Origin: Microthyrium microscopicum
Taxonomy: Eukaryota > Ascomycota > Dothideomycetes > Microthyriales > Microthyriaceae
Length of the DNA: 64,000 nucleotides
Direction of reading: 5' to 3'
Assembly: GCA_010405405.1 (NCBI GenBank)
Contig: MU004232.1
Coordinates: forward strand, 7,540 to 71,539
This document shows, in pieces, positions 1 to 13,050 of this stretch. The notes below the pieces were generated by a model. It was not told the DNA's origin. It made no database searches and was given only the letters and a program-made list of their open reading frames with translations. Position numbers and translations under genes: made by a program. The stretch's first letter is position 1. Each line of letters starts with the position of its first letter.

Positions 1-73
1 AAAAATATAAACTTTTAGTAGTCTAATATTTTACGTATAGACTAATCTAACTCTAGCTTACAAACGTCTACTA
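1..73. repeat. Direct repeat, left copy (partner at 3,809)
   Basis: The first 73 bases of the window match 3,809–3,881 with only scattered differences and no gap. The left copy is cut by the window edge, so the true length is unknown. The 3.8 kb spacing would suit long terminal repeats or two copies of one element, but no coding module between them could be named. Confidence 0.6.
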
Positions 74-1106
74 TTTAAGTTTTACTATAAAAGTATAACT
101 AAATAGCTATATTATAAGTATTAATAGCTAGATATAAATAGAAGATACTATTATTAAATCTTACTATTAATATATATACTATAATACTTTATATACTTAC
201 TTTCTAATTAATAATATTAAAAGCTTTAACTATAAAGTCTTACTAAGTACTTAATATAGTAATATAGCTAAAATAAGGTTTATAGATTAGTATATATAGT
301 AAGACTTTTTATATAAAATTAACTTACTTATTTACTTATTTTATATATTACTATAATATAAACTATTATAAAAAGTAAAGAATAAAAAAGAAAAGAATAA
401 AGATAATAAAGTAAAGAAGAAAGAGAAAAGTATAAAATAAGAGAAGTAAAAAAGAAAGCTATAAACGTAAGTAATATATATATTAAGCTTAGCTAAGGTA
501 TAAGTAATACTATAATTACTTTTATAGATAGTATAGTAAACTAATACTACTTTAAGAATAATAGTTAACTTTATATATAAGTATAGAAGCTAGAAACTAA
601 AAAGAAATATTAAATATTAGTATTAGAAGTTAAAGTAGATATAAATAAATATATAAATACTAGTAGGTATCTTTATACTTAAAGTAATAGTAAAACCTTA
701 TAGAAATTAATATTAAAAATATTATTTACTTAAGCTAATCTATCTATAAATATACTTTAAAGCTTTTTATCTAAGTCTTATAATAAGATTAATATATTAT
801 TTAGAAATATCTACTAAATATATTATTTTCTATTTATTTCTAAATATAGAAAATAGTTTCTAAATAAAGTTAATTAATTTAGAAATAATAAAAAATAGTA
901 TTAGAATAAAGTATAGTTCTTATACTTTTAAAAATAAGATACTTTAACTAATATTAAGGTTTATTACTAAGATATACTACTAAATTTAATTTAGTAACTA
1001 ACTATAATATTAAAAGAAGAAGTACTTAAGTATATATTAGTATTAGAAGTTAAAATAAATAAGAGTTAAAGTAGATAGAAGTTAACATATATAGAAGTTA
1101 AAGTAC

Positions 1107-1181
1107 TAGAAGCTAAAAGCTAGGAGCTAGAAGCTAAGAGCTAGGAGCTAAGAGCTAGGAGCTAGAAGCTAAAAGCTAGAT
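1107..1181. repeat. Heptanucleotide minisatellite
   Basis: About ten head-to-tail copies of a 7-base unit close to AGAGCTA, with A/G variation at two positions. It is the most regular short tandem array in the island and retains more G and C than its surroundings. Confidence 0.8.
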
Positions 1182-1620
1182 TAGAGAGTAAATATTAAAT
1201 ATATATACTAGTAGTTAAAGCTAATAAAAGCTAAATATTAAGAGTATATATTAAATTTTAGTATTAGAAATAGATACTAAATATTAGTATTAAGAGTTAA
1301 AGTAAATAGCTAAGAATTTTTTTAGAAAATTTTCTTAAGTTTATTTTAATTTTAGCATATTTTTACTAAATAAATTTTAAGTAAAAGGTTTAGGTAGAGC
1401 TAGAATTAAGATAAATAGTAGCTAAATATTAATAGTAGTAATATATAGTAGTATATATTTAAAAACTATAAATCTTAACTTTAAATTTATTCTAACTTTA
1501 GTACTATAGTTTAGTCTAAAATTTTACTACGCTAGTATAATAGTAGTATATAATTCTACTATTATATAAAGTTAAGATTATAAATTTAAATTTTATATAT
1601 AATAGAGTTATCTATTTAAT

Positions 1621-2075
1621 TCTTATAAAGAACGTTTTTTTTCCTATTATAAAAAAATATAGAAAATAAGTAACTTAATAAGCTAAGTATAGATATATTA
1701 TTTATTTATTTTTTAGCCTTATATTAGTAAAAATAGAAGTAATTTTATATATTTTAGTAACCTTAGTAGTAGTAAAGTTACTAAATTAATTTCTATAGAG
1801 AATATTTTTTTACTATAATAAAAAGATATAGAAAATAAGTAGCTAAATAAGCTAAGTATAGATATATTATCTATTTCTTTTTTAGCCTTATATTAGTAAA
1901 AATAAGAAGTAATTTTATATATTTTAGTAACCTTAGTAGTAGTAAAGTTACTAAGTTAATCTCTATAAATAATATTTTTTTACTATAGTAAAAAGATATA
2001 GAAAACAAGTAGCTTAATAAGCTAAGTATAGATATATTATTTATTTCTTTTTTAGCCTTATATTAGTAGAGATAA
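1621..2075. repeat. Tandem repeat of about 170 bases, 2.7 copies
   Basis: Three successive blocks share the same order of words: a T-rich run, then TATAGAAAA, then GCTAAGTATAGATATATTA, then TTTTTAGCCTTATATTAGTA. The shared word falls near 1,661, 1,830 and 2,000, giving a period of about 170 bases. The third copy breaks off near 2,075. The array lies wholly in RIP-type DNA, so it predates or accompanied the mutation. Its function is unknown. Confidence 0.8.
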
Positions 2076-3808
2076 AGGTTATTTTATATACTTTTATAAT
2101 ACTTTTAAGTAGAGGTAACCTTAGTAGTTATAAATAGATATTAGAATATATTAAAATTAAATAGCTAAATTTCTCTATAATTAGTATATATAACTTTATT
2201 AATATTAAAGAAGTAATATAAGTCCTAGAATAAAGATATACTATAGAAGTTATTAATATTTAGTAAGATATAGTACTAAAGTTATATAGTAAATAAATAG
2301 TAAGAGCGTATAGAATTTTATAGCTAATATAATTTACTAAATAATTATTAAGTAAGAATAATATAAAGTAATTTTATACTAAGTAATAGAAACTACTTTA
2401 ATATACTTATTAATTTTATATAGACTAGTAAATTTATCTTTATTATTATATTCTTATATCTTAATATACTTTAATACTCTATAAGTCTAAGCGTTTATAT
2501 CTAAGTAGTATTAATATTAAAAGTATAATAAATCTAAAGAAAGTTTATATAGTAAGAGAATATAGAGTATATATAGAGTAGTATTATTAGTAAGATAGAA
2601 GGGCTTATTACTTAATAATTCTCTAAGTTTTTCTAGGATATATTCTAAGCTACTTTAGTTAGTTAGTATAATAAGATTAATATTAATATTAAGCTTTATT
2701 AAGTATATCTACTTTAATATATTTTATAGTTTTTTTAGAAACTTACTTATCTCTTTAAGGGCTAATTTATTAAAGTACTAGTTATATATATATTTATTAT
2801 AGTTTTACTATATTTTGTAAGTAGTATATTACTATTATAAGTCTTTAACTAATATAATTAATAGTAGAATAGGTAGTTTTCTTTTATATAGAGTTTATTA
2901 TTAAAAAATATAAGAGAATAGTATTTTTATAATTACTAAGTAGAAAAAAGTAGTAGTATTAAAAAGTAAAGTTAGTAATATTTTAGTTTAGAATTAGGTA
3001 AGAATTTAGCTAGGGTTAAGAAGACTAGTAAACTTTATAATAATATATTCCTTCCTCTATCTTCTATATCTTAATTATTATTTATACTATTTTTTTTAGT
3101 ATATATAAATTATTTAATATTTACTATAATAGATTAGAGTAGTACTTATTATTACTATATCCTAGTCTTATAATAAAGTACTAAAAAGCTATTTAAAGTC
3201 TATAACTTAGTTATTTAGTAGTTTTATATTATAATAGTTAGTAACTATAATATATAAAATAAATATATTTATTTAAGACTATTAACTTTTAGCTTAATTA
3301 TAGTATAGTATAATATAGTATAGTATATTAATAATCTAGATATTACTATAGGCTTCTTAAAAACTATAGCTTAAAAGAAATATTAAAAAAGCTAGGTTAT
3401 AGTTTTTAAAAAGTCCTTTAGAGTAAGTTACTAAAACTACTAGAATTAAATAAAGAGTTAACTTTAAATAAAGTAAGTATAAGTAAATAATATATAGAAC
3501 TATAAAGTAGAGTAGTATTATACTATTAGGTATTAATTTAGTAAGTATTATTACTAATAGTTAAAAAAGAGATTATATTCTATTAGTAAGTTACTTTACT
3601 AAGTCTTTCTAATATAGTATTTTAATAATAGAATTTTTACTAAGTCCTAACTTTATACTATTAGATCTATTTACCTAACAAAAGTACTATATTATATAAA
3701 ATTATATATATTTAATAGAGAATATTAACCTAAGTAATATAAGCTTTAGAGTATATTTATTAAGTAAGTATTAAAAGAGTTATAAAAGTATAGAAGTATC
3801 TCTTTACT

Positions 3809-3881
3809 AAAAATATAAACTTTTAATAGTCTAATATTTTATATATAGACTAACCTAACTCTAGCTTATAAACGTTTACTA
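3809..3881. repeat. Direct repeat, right copy (partner at 1)
   Basis: This is the ungapped partner of bases 1–73. Similarity stops at about 3,881, where the two flanks diverge. Both copies are AT-saturated, so each was mutated after duplication. Confidence 0.6.
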
Positions 3882-6140
3882 TAAGATTAATACTAGTTAA
3901 TAAAATAAGTAGTTAAATTTAAAATACTTTAAATAATAACTTTCTTATTAATTACTAAGTTTATATTTAGTAGATTTCTAAAAATAATTTTAATTAAAAA
4001 CTTTTATTTACTACTTTTTTTTTCTCTTAACTTTTTATAAACTATACTTAGGTTTAGTTAAAAAGAAAAATAAATATAGTTAAGCTAATATAAATTTAAG
4101 TTATTTTTAAAAAAAATATTAGTAATGTTTCTAAGGTTTTTACTAAAGATTTTATTACTAATATTAAAAAAAATATTATAAATTATAATAATATAAGTTA
4201 TAATATTAAAACTTACTTTTTTAAAATAAGAAAGCTAAATTTAGTAAGTTTTATAAATATTATAAAAGTTTTTAAAAGTATTAAATTTAAATTAAATTAT
4301 ATTTTTATTATAATATAAAGTAGTAAAAAGACTAAGAATTTTAAAAATATATTTTCTAAACTTTTCTTTAATATAATATAAAAAATATTCTTTATTAATA
4401 GCTATAGTATATTTACTAGTACTATTAGTATCTTTAAATTTAATAGTTATAATAAAGTTAATTTTATAGTTTCTAACTAAGTTTAAAAAATCTAAAAGGC
4501 TTTACTTTAGTAGATTTTTAGTAGTAGTAATTAGTTTAGTAGTTTAGATTTATTATATTAAAAAGAAGTAGTTAGCTTATATTTAATTATTATAAAATTA
4601 TTATTACTAAAAAGTATTATATTCTTTTACTATAATAGCTCTTTCTTTAGTAATATACTATTCTAAATTATTAAATTACTATTATTACTAAATAAATAAA
4701 TTTATAAAGCTTAATATATTTCTAAAAGCTTTCTAACTATAAATTAAAATAAACTTACTACTAAACTTAGTAATTATATAAAGGTTTTAGTTAGTATTAA
4801 CTTTAAAAGCTTTTATATAACTTACTATAAAGTTATATATAGTAAGTTTAATTTATAAGTATATTCTTATATTTTAATCTTTATAGTACTAGCTAAATAA
4901 ATCTATAAAGTTTAAAATAAAAAGTATTTAGCTTAAAAAACTAAGAAGAATTCTAGCTATAAATATAACTAAAAAGAAAAAAATAGTAATAAAGTTTAAA
5001 AATATTTTTAGTAGTAGTAATAAAGCTTAATAGTTAGTAAAGAATAAAATAGATTTAGTTATCTAATACTTAAAGAATAATAGTACTAGTAAGTAAAAAA
5101 AAGTAGAAAAAAACTTATTTCTATAGTAAAGTACTTATTAGATAATACTTTAAGTATAGAATTTAGCTAGTTAAATAGCTAACTTAATAGTATCTTAAAT
5201 TAGAAATAAATAGAAAGTAATATACTAGTAAGTTTAAAGTATAGATTTTAATAATTAGTTAAAAAAGAAATAATTTTATAAAAATAGATTAAGATACTAA
5301 ATTAATAATTAAGTATTTACTAGAAAATACTTTTAAAAATATAACTAAATAAATAATATATATTATTTTAATAGTACCTTAATAGGTTTAGAAATAAAGA
5401 ATATAGTTAAACTTACTATAGTTATCTAGATATATATTAATAGTAAAATTATTAAAAATTTAAAAAATAATATAGTATAGAAAATAGTATTTTTTATATA
5501 TATTATAAAAAAATTATTATTAATCTAAGTTATCTAATAGTACTAATAATACTTATAACTATTATACGTAGTACTTTATCTAAGGAGTTAGAAATAACTT
5601 TAAAATAACTATAATAACCTATAATAACTTTAAGATTAATAAAATAAATAAAAGGATTTTAGTAAAGTTATAAGTCTAATAACTAATTAAGTAATCTAGC
5701 TAGGCGCCTATAGACCTTACTATAGGCTAAAATATAGAATTTAGTACCTTTAGTCTAATCTAGAAATAAAACAGTAGAAAAATAATAGAGTTAGTAAGAA
5801 TTCTAGAAATAAATAAAAAAAGGAATATTAAAGTCTAAAAAACGTTTTTTAGCTATAACTAGTAACGACTAGATAATAAATTCTAATTTAAATTATAACT
5901 TACGTATCTAAATAAGGGCTATCTAATAATATTTATTTTATTATTATAGTAATTATATCTAAAAAGTTATTAATAGAATTTAGAGAGTAAAAAATATATT
6001 TATCTTTTAATAATTATAACTTAATTAACTTTTAAGATATAAAAATAATAAAACTATATCTAGATAGAGCTTAATGAGCTCTAAATAGTAATATAAAAAT
6101 TATACCTTAAAGTTACTTATTTAGGTTCTAATGTCTCTAA

Positions 6141-6250
6141 TAACTATAATAGATTTTAAATAACTACAATGAATTTTAAATAACTATAATATATTTTTAA
6201 TATATTTAAAATAACTATAATAAGTTTAAAATAACTAGAATAACTAGAAT
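6141..6250. repeat. Short tandem array, 20-base unit
   Basis: Five or so imperfect copies of a unit close to TAACTATAATAGATTTTAAA follow one another, shrinking to 9–10 bases at the right end. Related words (AAATAACT, ATAACTATAATAAC) recur near 5,590–5,635 and 6,300. Such sub-terminal repeats are common near ends of DNA transposons, but no transposase could be recognised, so the origin is open. Confidence 0.6.
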
Positions 6251-8955
6251 TATTTAGTACTTTATCTAATATATATCTAATACGTATCTAATATCTTTAG
6301 AATAACTAAAATAACTATTTTACTATTAAATACGTAGTTTAATATATAATATATAATAATTTTTTTACGATATAGTAGTCTATATTCTAAGGTTATCTAT
6401 TAAGAAAAGAATAAAGATATATACTAGTAAGAGTAACTAATAATACTTCTCTATTCTAGTAGCTAAGTTAGTATTTAAAGAAGGAAAGAAATCTAGTATT
6501 ACGCTATATAAAGAAGCTAGTATACTATGCTCTTCTTAATAAAATATAAGCTTAGCTAAGTAATCTAGTAGTAATAAGGCTCTACTAAGTTATATTTAAT
6601 AATATTATCTAGGTAGATATCTATACTCTAGATTATTTAGAAGAGTTAAATTTCTTTATTAGAAACTAATTTATAGTATTTTAGAATACTTTAAAATAAA
6701 TTATCTATATTATATTATATCTTAAAGGTGTACTTATACTAAGTTTAAGTATTCTATAAATCTAATTCTTATAATATTTCTAGTTACTAGTCCTACCTAG
6801 TCCTAGTATAATTTTACTAGTTTCTTACTAGTATAAAACTATATTATAAACTTATACTTTACTTAAACTAGTAAGAGTTATAGCTTAGCTAATTATATCT
6901 TTAAAGCTTAAAGTTATTAAATCTAAGCTAAAGTTAGGTAAAGGAATACTACTATCTAGCTCTCTATTAGTAGAAAGATTAATACCTAAAGGCCTAGTAG
7001 GCTCTAGTCCTACTAGTGCTTAAATTTACTTAGTAAGAATCTAAGCTATAAACTAATACTAGAAGTTACTAAAAACGTAATAGCCCTTATTTATTAAATA
7101 AATATAATCTTAAAGTAATTTTATAGAAAATATAGTAAAGTTAATAGCTATGACTTTACTTCCTATAAGATGCTATTACTAGACTACTCTTAGAATAAGA
7201 GATTAAAATACTACTATAGCTAGTTATTATACTTAGTTATCTGTTTTTAATAGTCTAATTAAGAATTATTAGTTTATTTTATAAGTAGCTTTATAAAATT
7301 ATTAGATTCTTATATTTATTAATCTATTAATACCTATAGAGTAATATATATCTAATATAAGAGCCTAGTTAAGGTAAGAGATATAGTATAAAAAGTAGTA
7401 TAGCTTAATAATAAGATAATATAAATAGTAATAAAGCTATATAATTTTTAAAAGAAAGTATTTTAAATAAAACAACTTAGATAGCCTTTCTTTATATACT
7501 TAAAGTTAATTTCTTTAATTAGAATATTACCTCTATAATATAGATTAGTAGAAGTAGTTCTAGTACCTATTCTAGTAGTATATAAGTCTCTAAAAGTAAT
7601 ATAGCCTTAAGTAATTACTTACTCTACTAAGCTTCTTTTTAGAAAGCTAGGATAAAAAGAAAGTAAGAATCTAATAAAGTAATAAATAGATATAATTAAA
7701 GTAGTTATACTTAATAATAAAAGCGTTTGTAGTTATTTTCTTTTAATATTTATATTTAACTATACCTACTACTTACTTATATTTTATTCTTAAACGAAGT
7801 AACTACTAAAGAGGTACTAAGATAGAGAATTTAACTACTTTCTCTATACTTATATATACTATAAATATATAGGCTTTACTTATATAAATTAGTAAATTAC
7901 TTATTATTATATTCTATTATAATAAATTTTAAATACTATTAGTATATTAATACTACGAAAAAGTATAGTTATTCTAGAAAAGAGTAAAGAGTAGCTTATT
8001 TTACTACTTTTATAAGTAAGAAATAGTATACTTATTAGCTTAACTATAAGTATATATTATATAAATCTAATAAAGAAAGAAGTTTACCTTAAGAATATAC
8101 TAGTAATATCTATAATCTAATAAATTTCCTAATATAGTATAAGTACTAAGCTTAAGGAAAACCGTAGTAAATTAGTAATTTATATTATATAAGTCTTCTT
8201 AAAAACTAAAAAGAGTTTTTTTATCTACTTTTTTATAGTAATACAAATTAGATAAAAGTAGATTACTTAAGAGGTTTACTATACTATACGATTATATTAT
8301 ACTTATTTAGTTAATATATTAAGACCTAACTAGACTATTACTATTATAAAATATATAAATTAGTAGTTATAGTAAATATAATATATAAGTAGCCTTCTTT
8401 ATATCTATTAGTAAGTTCCTTAAATCCTTTAATAATTTATAAAGTATACTTATATATTAGGCATTATAGTATAATAAGCTAAGTCCTACTAACTTATTTA
8501 ATTATTAAGAGACTTTACTATAAGAGTACTAGTATTTCTTTTAGAGAGTAGCCTTTATTAATTATAGCTATTTCTTAAATTACTAGCTTTTATTATAGTC
8601 TAGATATATTAATAGTAGTTTAGTTAATAGTAGGTACTATAAGTACTAGGTCCTTCTAGCTATAGTACTATAGTTAGAACTAGGTAAGTACTTAATTTAC
8701 TAAGTACCTTTCTTCCTACTAGGTAGCTTTTTAACTTATTATTATGAAGTAGTAATATACTAATAATATTAATAGTTTATAGCTAGATAGGAATTTAGGC
8801 ATAAGATAACGGATTATAGGAGATAAAAAGAGGCGCTAATAGAATTCAACTTATAACTACGTAGTCTATATAAATAAGAAAAATTTAAATATATTAAACT
8901 CTTTATTTCTAGCTAAAATAGTACTTCTAACGTATAACTAAGCTCTTCTAAAGGG

Positions 8956-9200
8956 GTTAATAGCTAGATTACTAACCTATAGTCCTTAGTACTATATAGA
9001 CTTAATAGTATAGACTATATCTAAAGGTATAGAAATAGGTAAGATCTTAACTTACTTTAATTATTAAGATATATATTATATAGCTAAATTAAGTATGTCT
9101 TCTATATCTAATTTATATCCTCTTATTCTCTAGATTTTATAATATATATTTAAATATATAGTAGAAGCGCTAGCCTATTTAGAGATTTATATATAAATAA
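8956..9200. repeat. 245-base dispersed repeat, left copy
   Basis: This segment aligns without any gap to 31,825–32,069 (constant offset of 22,869). The left copy is AT-saturated over its full length. It lies inside a longer coding-like but stop-riddled stretch (about 8.0–9.9 kb) of unknown family, so the right copy appears to be a detached piece of that element. Confidence 0.8.
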
Positions 9201-12200
9201 ATTAAGAGCTAAACTATAGATCTTCTAAACCTTATATAATTAAGTAATATAATTAAATAATAAATAATAAGCTCTAATAATAAATAAGCTATTAGATAAA
9301 TAATAAATTAATATAGAATAAATACTAGCTATAGACTAATAGAAAGTAATTCTAGACGATCTAGTACGCTTATAGTAGCTAATATAAAATAATAAATAGC
9401 TATAAGTATTATTAAACTATTAGGCGTATTTAAAGCGTTAAATTTAAATTAATAAATAGTAATTATTTATAAGAAATATAGTAATTATTAAAATATAATA
9501 AGAAAGTAAAAAGTAACTAAGCTAGTAAAATATTAGTATTCTTATTACTATTAGTTTAACTATATACTTTTAAAGTAGTTTTTACTATATAAAATAATAG
9601 TTCCTATATATAGTAAGGATATATAGCTATACGCTAGTTATTTATTATAAGTAGTCTAATTTTTAATATTATAGTTAACTTTCTAGTTAGAATAGAGTTG
9701 TTATTAAACTTATAAATAACGCTATAATTAGATTATTAGTAGGTAAATTTTTTAAATTTATATAAGTTTAACTACTAAGCTATTATTTTATAATTTAGGT
9801 CTACTATTATAACTTCCTTATTAGAAGGTATCTTATAAATAAGACTTCTTTAGGTTAGATTATTTACTAGTTTATACTTTTACTCTATAACTACTAGGCT
9901 AAGATTAGAAGACTTTAAAGACTTCTTCTTCTCTTAATCTTTATTACCTTAATCTATTATACTTTTTATATATATTATTCTATACTTATTAATTTAATTT
10001 AATACTATACTACTTTATCTTTTAAGGTTAGCTTTAAGAAACTTCTTACTTCTTATTATTATTATAGCTAGCTTATTGTTTTAAGTAGTATAAAAATAAA
10101 TAGAGAGAAAGAGTTATTTAGCCTAAATTAAAGTTATTAACTATAGTTTAAAAACTATTAATAAGATTTATTACTCTTTTAACTTAGTACTCTTATTTAA
10201 GAGAAAGTATTATTAGCTTTATTAAATATTAATTTCTTAGTAACTATGCCTAGAAAGTCTTTATAGATTTTATTATTATTATTAATAAAAATCTAAAGCT
10301 TTTATATATCTATTTTACTAGATATACCTAAGTTTCTATTTTTTAATATTATAGTAATTAAGGCTACTTATCTTCTTAGAACCTTTTATAAATAATACTA
10401 ATAGTATACTTTATATTACTCTAAGTAGAACTTTAGCCTACTAGTTAAAATTAAAATACTAGTATCTTTTAAAAGATCTCTTTTAGTTTCTTTTTCTAGA
10501 AAGAGGAAATAATTATCTATATTATTTATTTTAGATAGTAAATTTAATAAATAATTCTTTACTACTTTTCTTATTATAAAAGATTAAGGTAGTGCTTATA
10601 CTATAAGCTAATATAGTAATTTAGATTCTTTAATCTATTTATTTACTAAATCTATCTTAATTAATAAATTTAATAGCCTCTATAACTAAGATATTTAAGC
10701 TTATACTAATAGTTATTATTAATTAGCTAAAATCTTACTTTATAATAATAGTTTTAATTAAGATTCTAATAAAAAGATTAAAAACTTAGAAAATAAGATT
10801 ACTAAAGGCTTTATAGTTACTAACCTTACTTTACTTATTTAAGAATAGAACTAAGTATATAATATTACTTAAGGCTATATATATAATAACTTTATATAAA
10901 TATTAACTATTAAAATAGATAGATAAAATTAAATGCTAATCTCTAATATTTTAAAGAAGACTAAAACTATAATTAGAAGAACTATATTTATTAATAATTA
11001 TATTAATAAGTTTTATAATCTCTCTTATATTATTAGGAAATTATATAATTAGAATATTTATTCTAATATAGTTTATAACTATAAAGAGATAATTATAATT
11101 AACTATTACTCTAATTAGGTAAAGTACTATAATATTATCTTTAAAAAAGCTATAAAGTTTATTACTTATATCTTTAATAAGGCTTACTTATTTAGAAAAA
11201 TTAAGACTAAAGACTAATTATATACTAACTTATAGATTTAAGATCTAGCTAACTTATTAAGATAAATAGTAATAATACTAATTCTAGCTTTATAATTATA
11301 GCTAAGATAAAATCGTCTTTAGAATAACTAGAATACTTAAATAAATAATTCTTAGCCTTTATATAACTAGAGTAGCTAACTTAACTAAATAGGAGGCTAG
11401 TAAGGATATATATAGCTTTAATAATAGTATTAATTAATCTATTTTTAGTAAGGACTTAGAAGCTACTTTATATAGCTAGCTAATAATAAATAATAGTACT
11501 AGGAAGATTTAAATTCTTTAATATTAGCTTTATCTACGTTATAAAGAGTTAGCTAGCTAAAACCTTCTAGTAATACTTATAACTATTTAGATAATTAGAA
11601 CTAATTAGGTTATTATAATTCTTATAGTATTAGTAAATATTAACTATTAACTTACTTTAATTATAGCGTACTAAGTATAAAAAGGAGTAACTATCTAACT
11701 TAGCGTTAAGAAGAATAACTTAATAACTAATAGTAGTAACTTTCTTTAAACTATTCTACTTTTATAAATTCTTTAGTAATAGTAGTAGTATAAGTATTAT
11801 AGTAGGAAGTAAATAGAGTTATTAGAGATTATTACTCTAGTATTTAGAGACCTAAGATTAGGAATAGATTTTATAATATTAATAATAAAGATTAGAAAGA
11901 GCCTACTTAGTATAGATATATTAATAGTATAAATATTTTTAGTCTAGACTAAAGTAAGAATAAAGCTAGTAAGTTAACTCTCTAGCTAGAAGATATAGAA
12001 TTTAAAAATACTACTTTAGCTAATGTAGTTAAATATACTTAATATAATATTAATAATAATAAAGATAAAGATCTACGCTCTTATAAAACCTAAGCCTAAC
12101 TAGATAATTAGAATCTAGATATAAATAATAATTCTAAGTTCCTTAAAGGTACTAAGATTTTAAAATTTTAATCCTTTAAAGAAATAGAGAAAAAGGGCTT

Positions 12201-12599
12201 TATAGATATTACTAAAATCTTACTTAGGCGTCTTATTAGCCTAGAAGATAGTATTATAGTAAGAAATATTATAAATTACTCTTTTTACCTTATTTAATAG
12301 CTAAGTATAGTATTATAATAAAATAAAGTAATCTCTCTTATAACTTAGTCTTATAAAGATAAGATTTAATAAGAAAATAAAACTTAAATAAAGAAATAAA
12401 TAGTAGTACGTAATATCTAGCTTAAGAAAGTAATTTCTATTACTAAAAAATATATTTAAAGCTTAACTTTCTTATAAGTAACTCTAACTAATACTAATTA
12501 TTATATACTAATAGTAAAAAAAGATTAAATAAATACTTTAAATATAGTATATAGAGTAAACTTTATAAATACTAATAAATAATTAATAAAGACTATTAC

Positions 12600-13050
12600 T
12601 AAGAATACTTTATATAGTTATCTAGTCCTAGATACTAATATATTAAAATATATTTTCTATACTTAAGTATATATTACTATACTAGCTAGAAAAGAATATA
12701 TTTTATATAAAGTTTTTCTAAATAAAAGCTCTATTATAAATCTTATTAATATTTATATAGCTAAGAAGATAAGTCTTAAAAAGTAAAAGTTTAAGCTAAT
12801 ATACGTTATTTTCGTTAATAGCTCTTAATTTACTCTAAATATAGAAATAAAAATTATTTTTAATATTAATAGTATTATTTATAACGTTTAATACTATGTT
12901 GTTTTAGAAATAGTTTACTATAATATCTTTTTAAGTTTCTATTAGTTTAAAAGTATAGGTATACTAAAGTAGAGTAAGTATAGACTTTCTATAGTAGTTA
13001 ATAAAAAGAATTATTAAGTTACTCTAGATTTTTATTATTATAATAGAATA
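12600..13050 (+). mobile_element. Retropepsin-like fossil of an LTR element
   Basis: On the plus strand this stretch has the layout of an aspartic-protease region of an LTR-retrotransposon polyprotein. It is broken many times and very old, judged by saturation with RIP-type changes. Whether it belongs to the pol fossil at 23.3–26.4 kb, with the LINE lying between them, cannot be decided by eye. Confidence 0.3.

Noticed and set aside
1107-2075. CRISPR-like array
   Set aside because: The repeats are head-to-tail without unique spacers, and the DNA is fungal nuclear.
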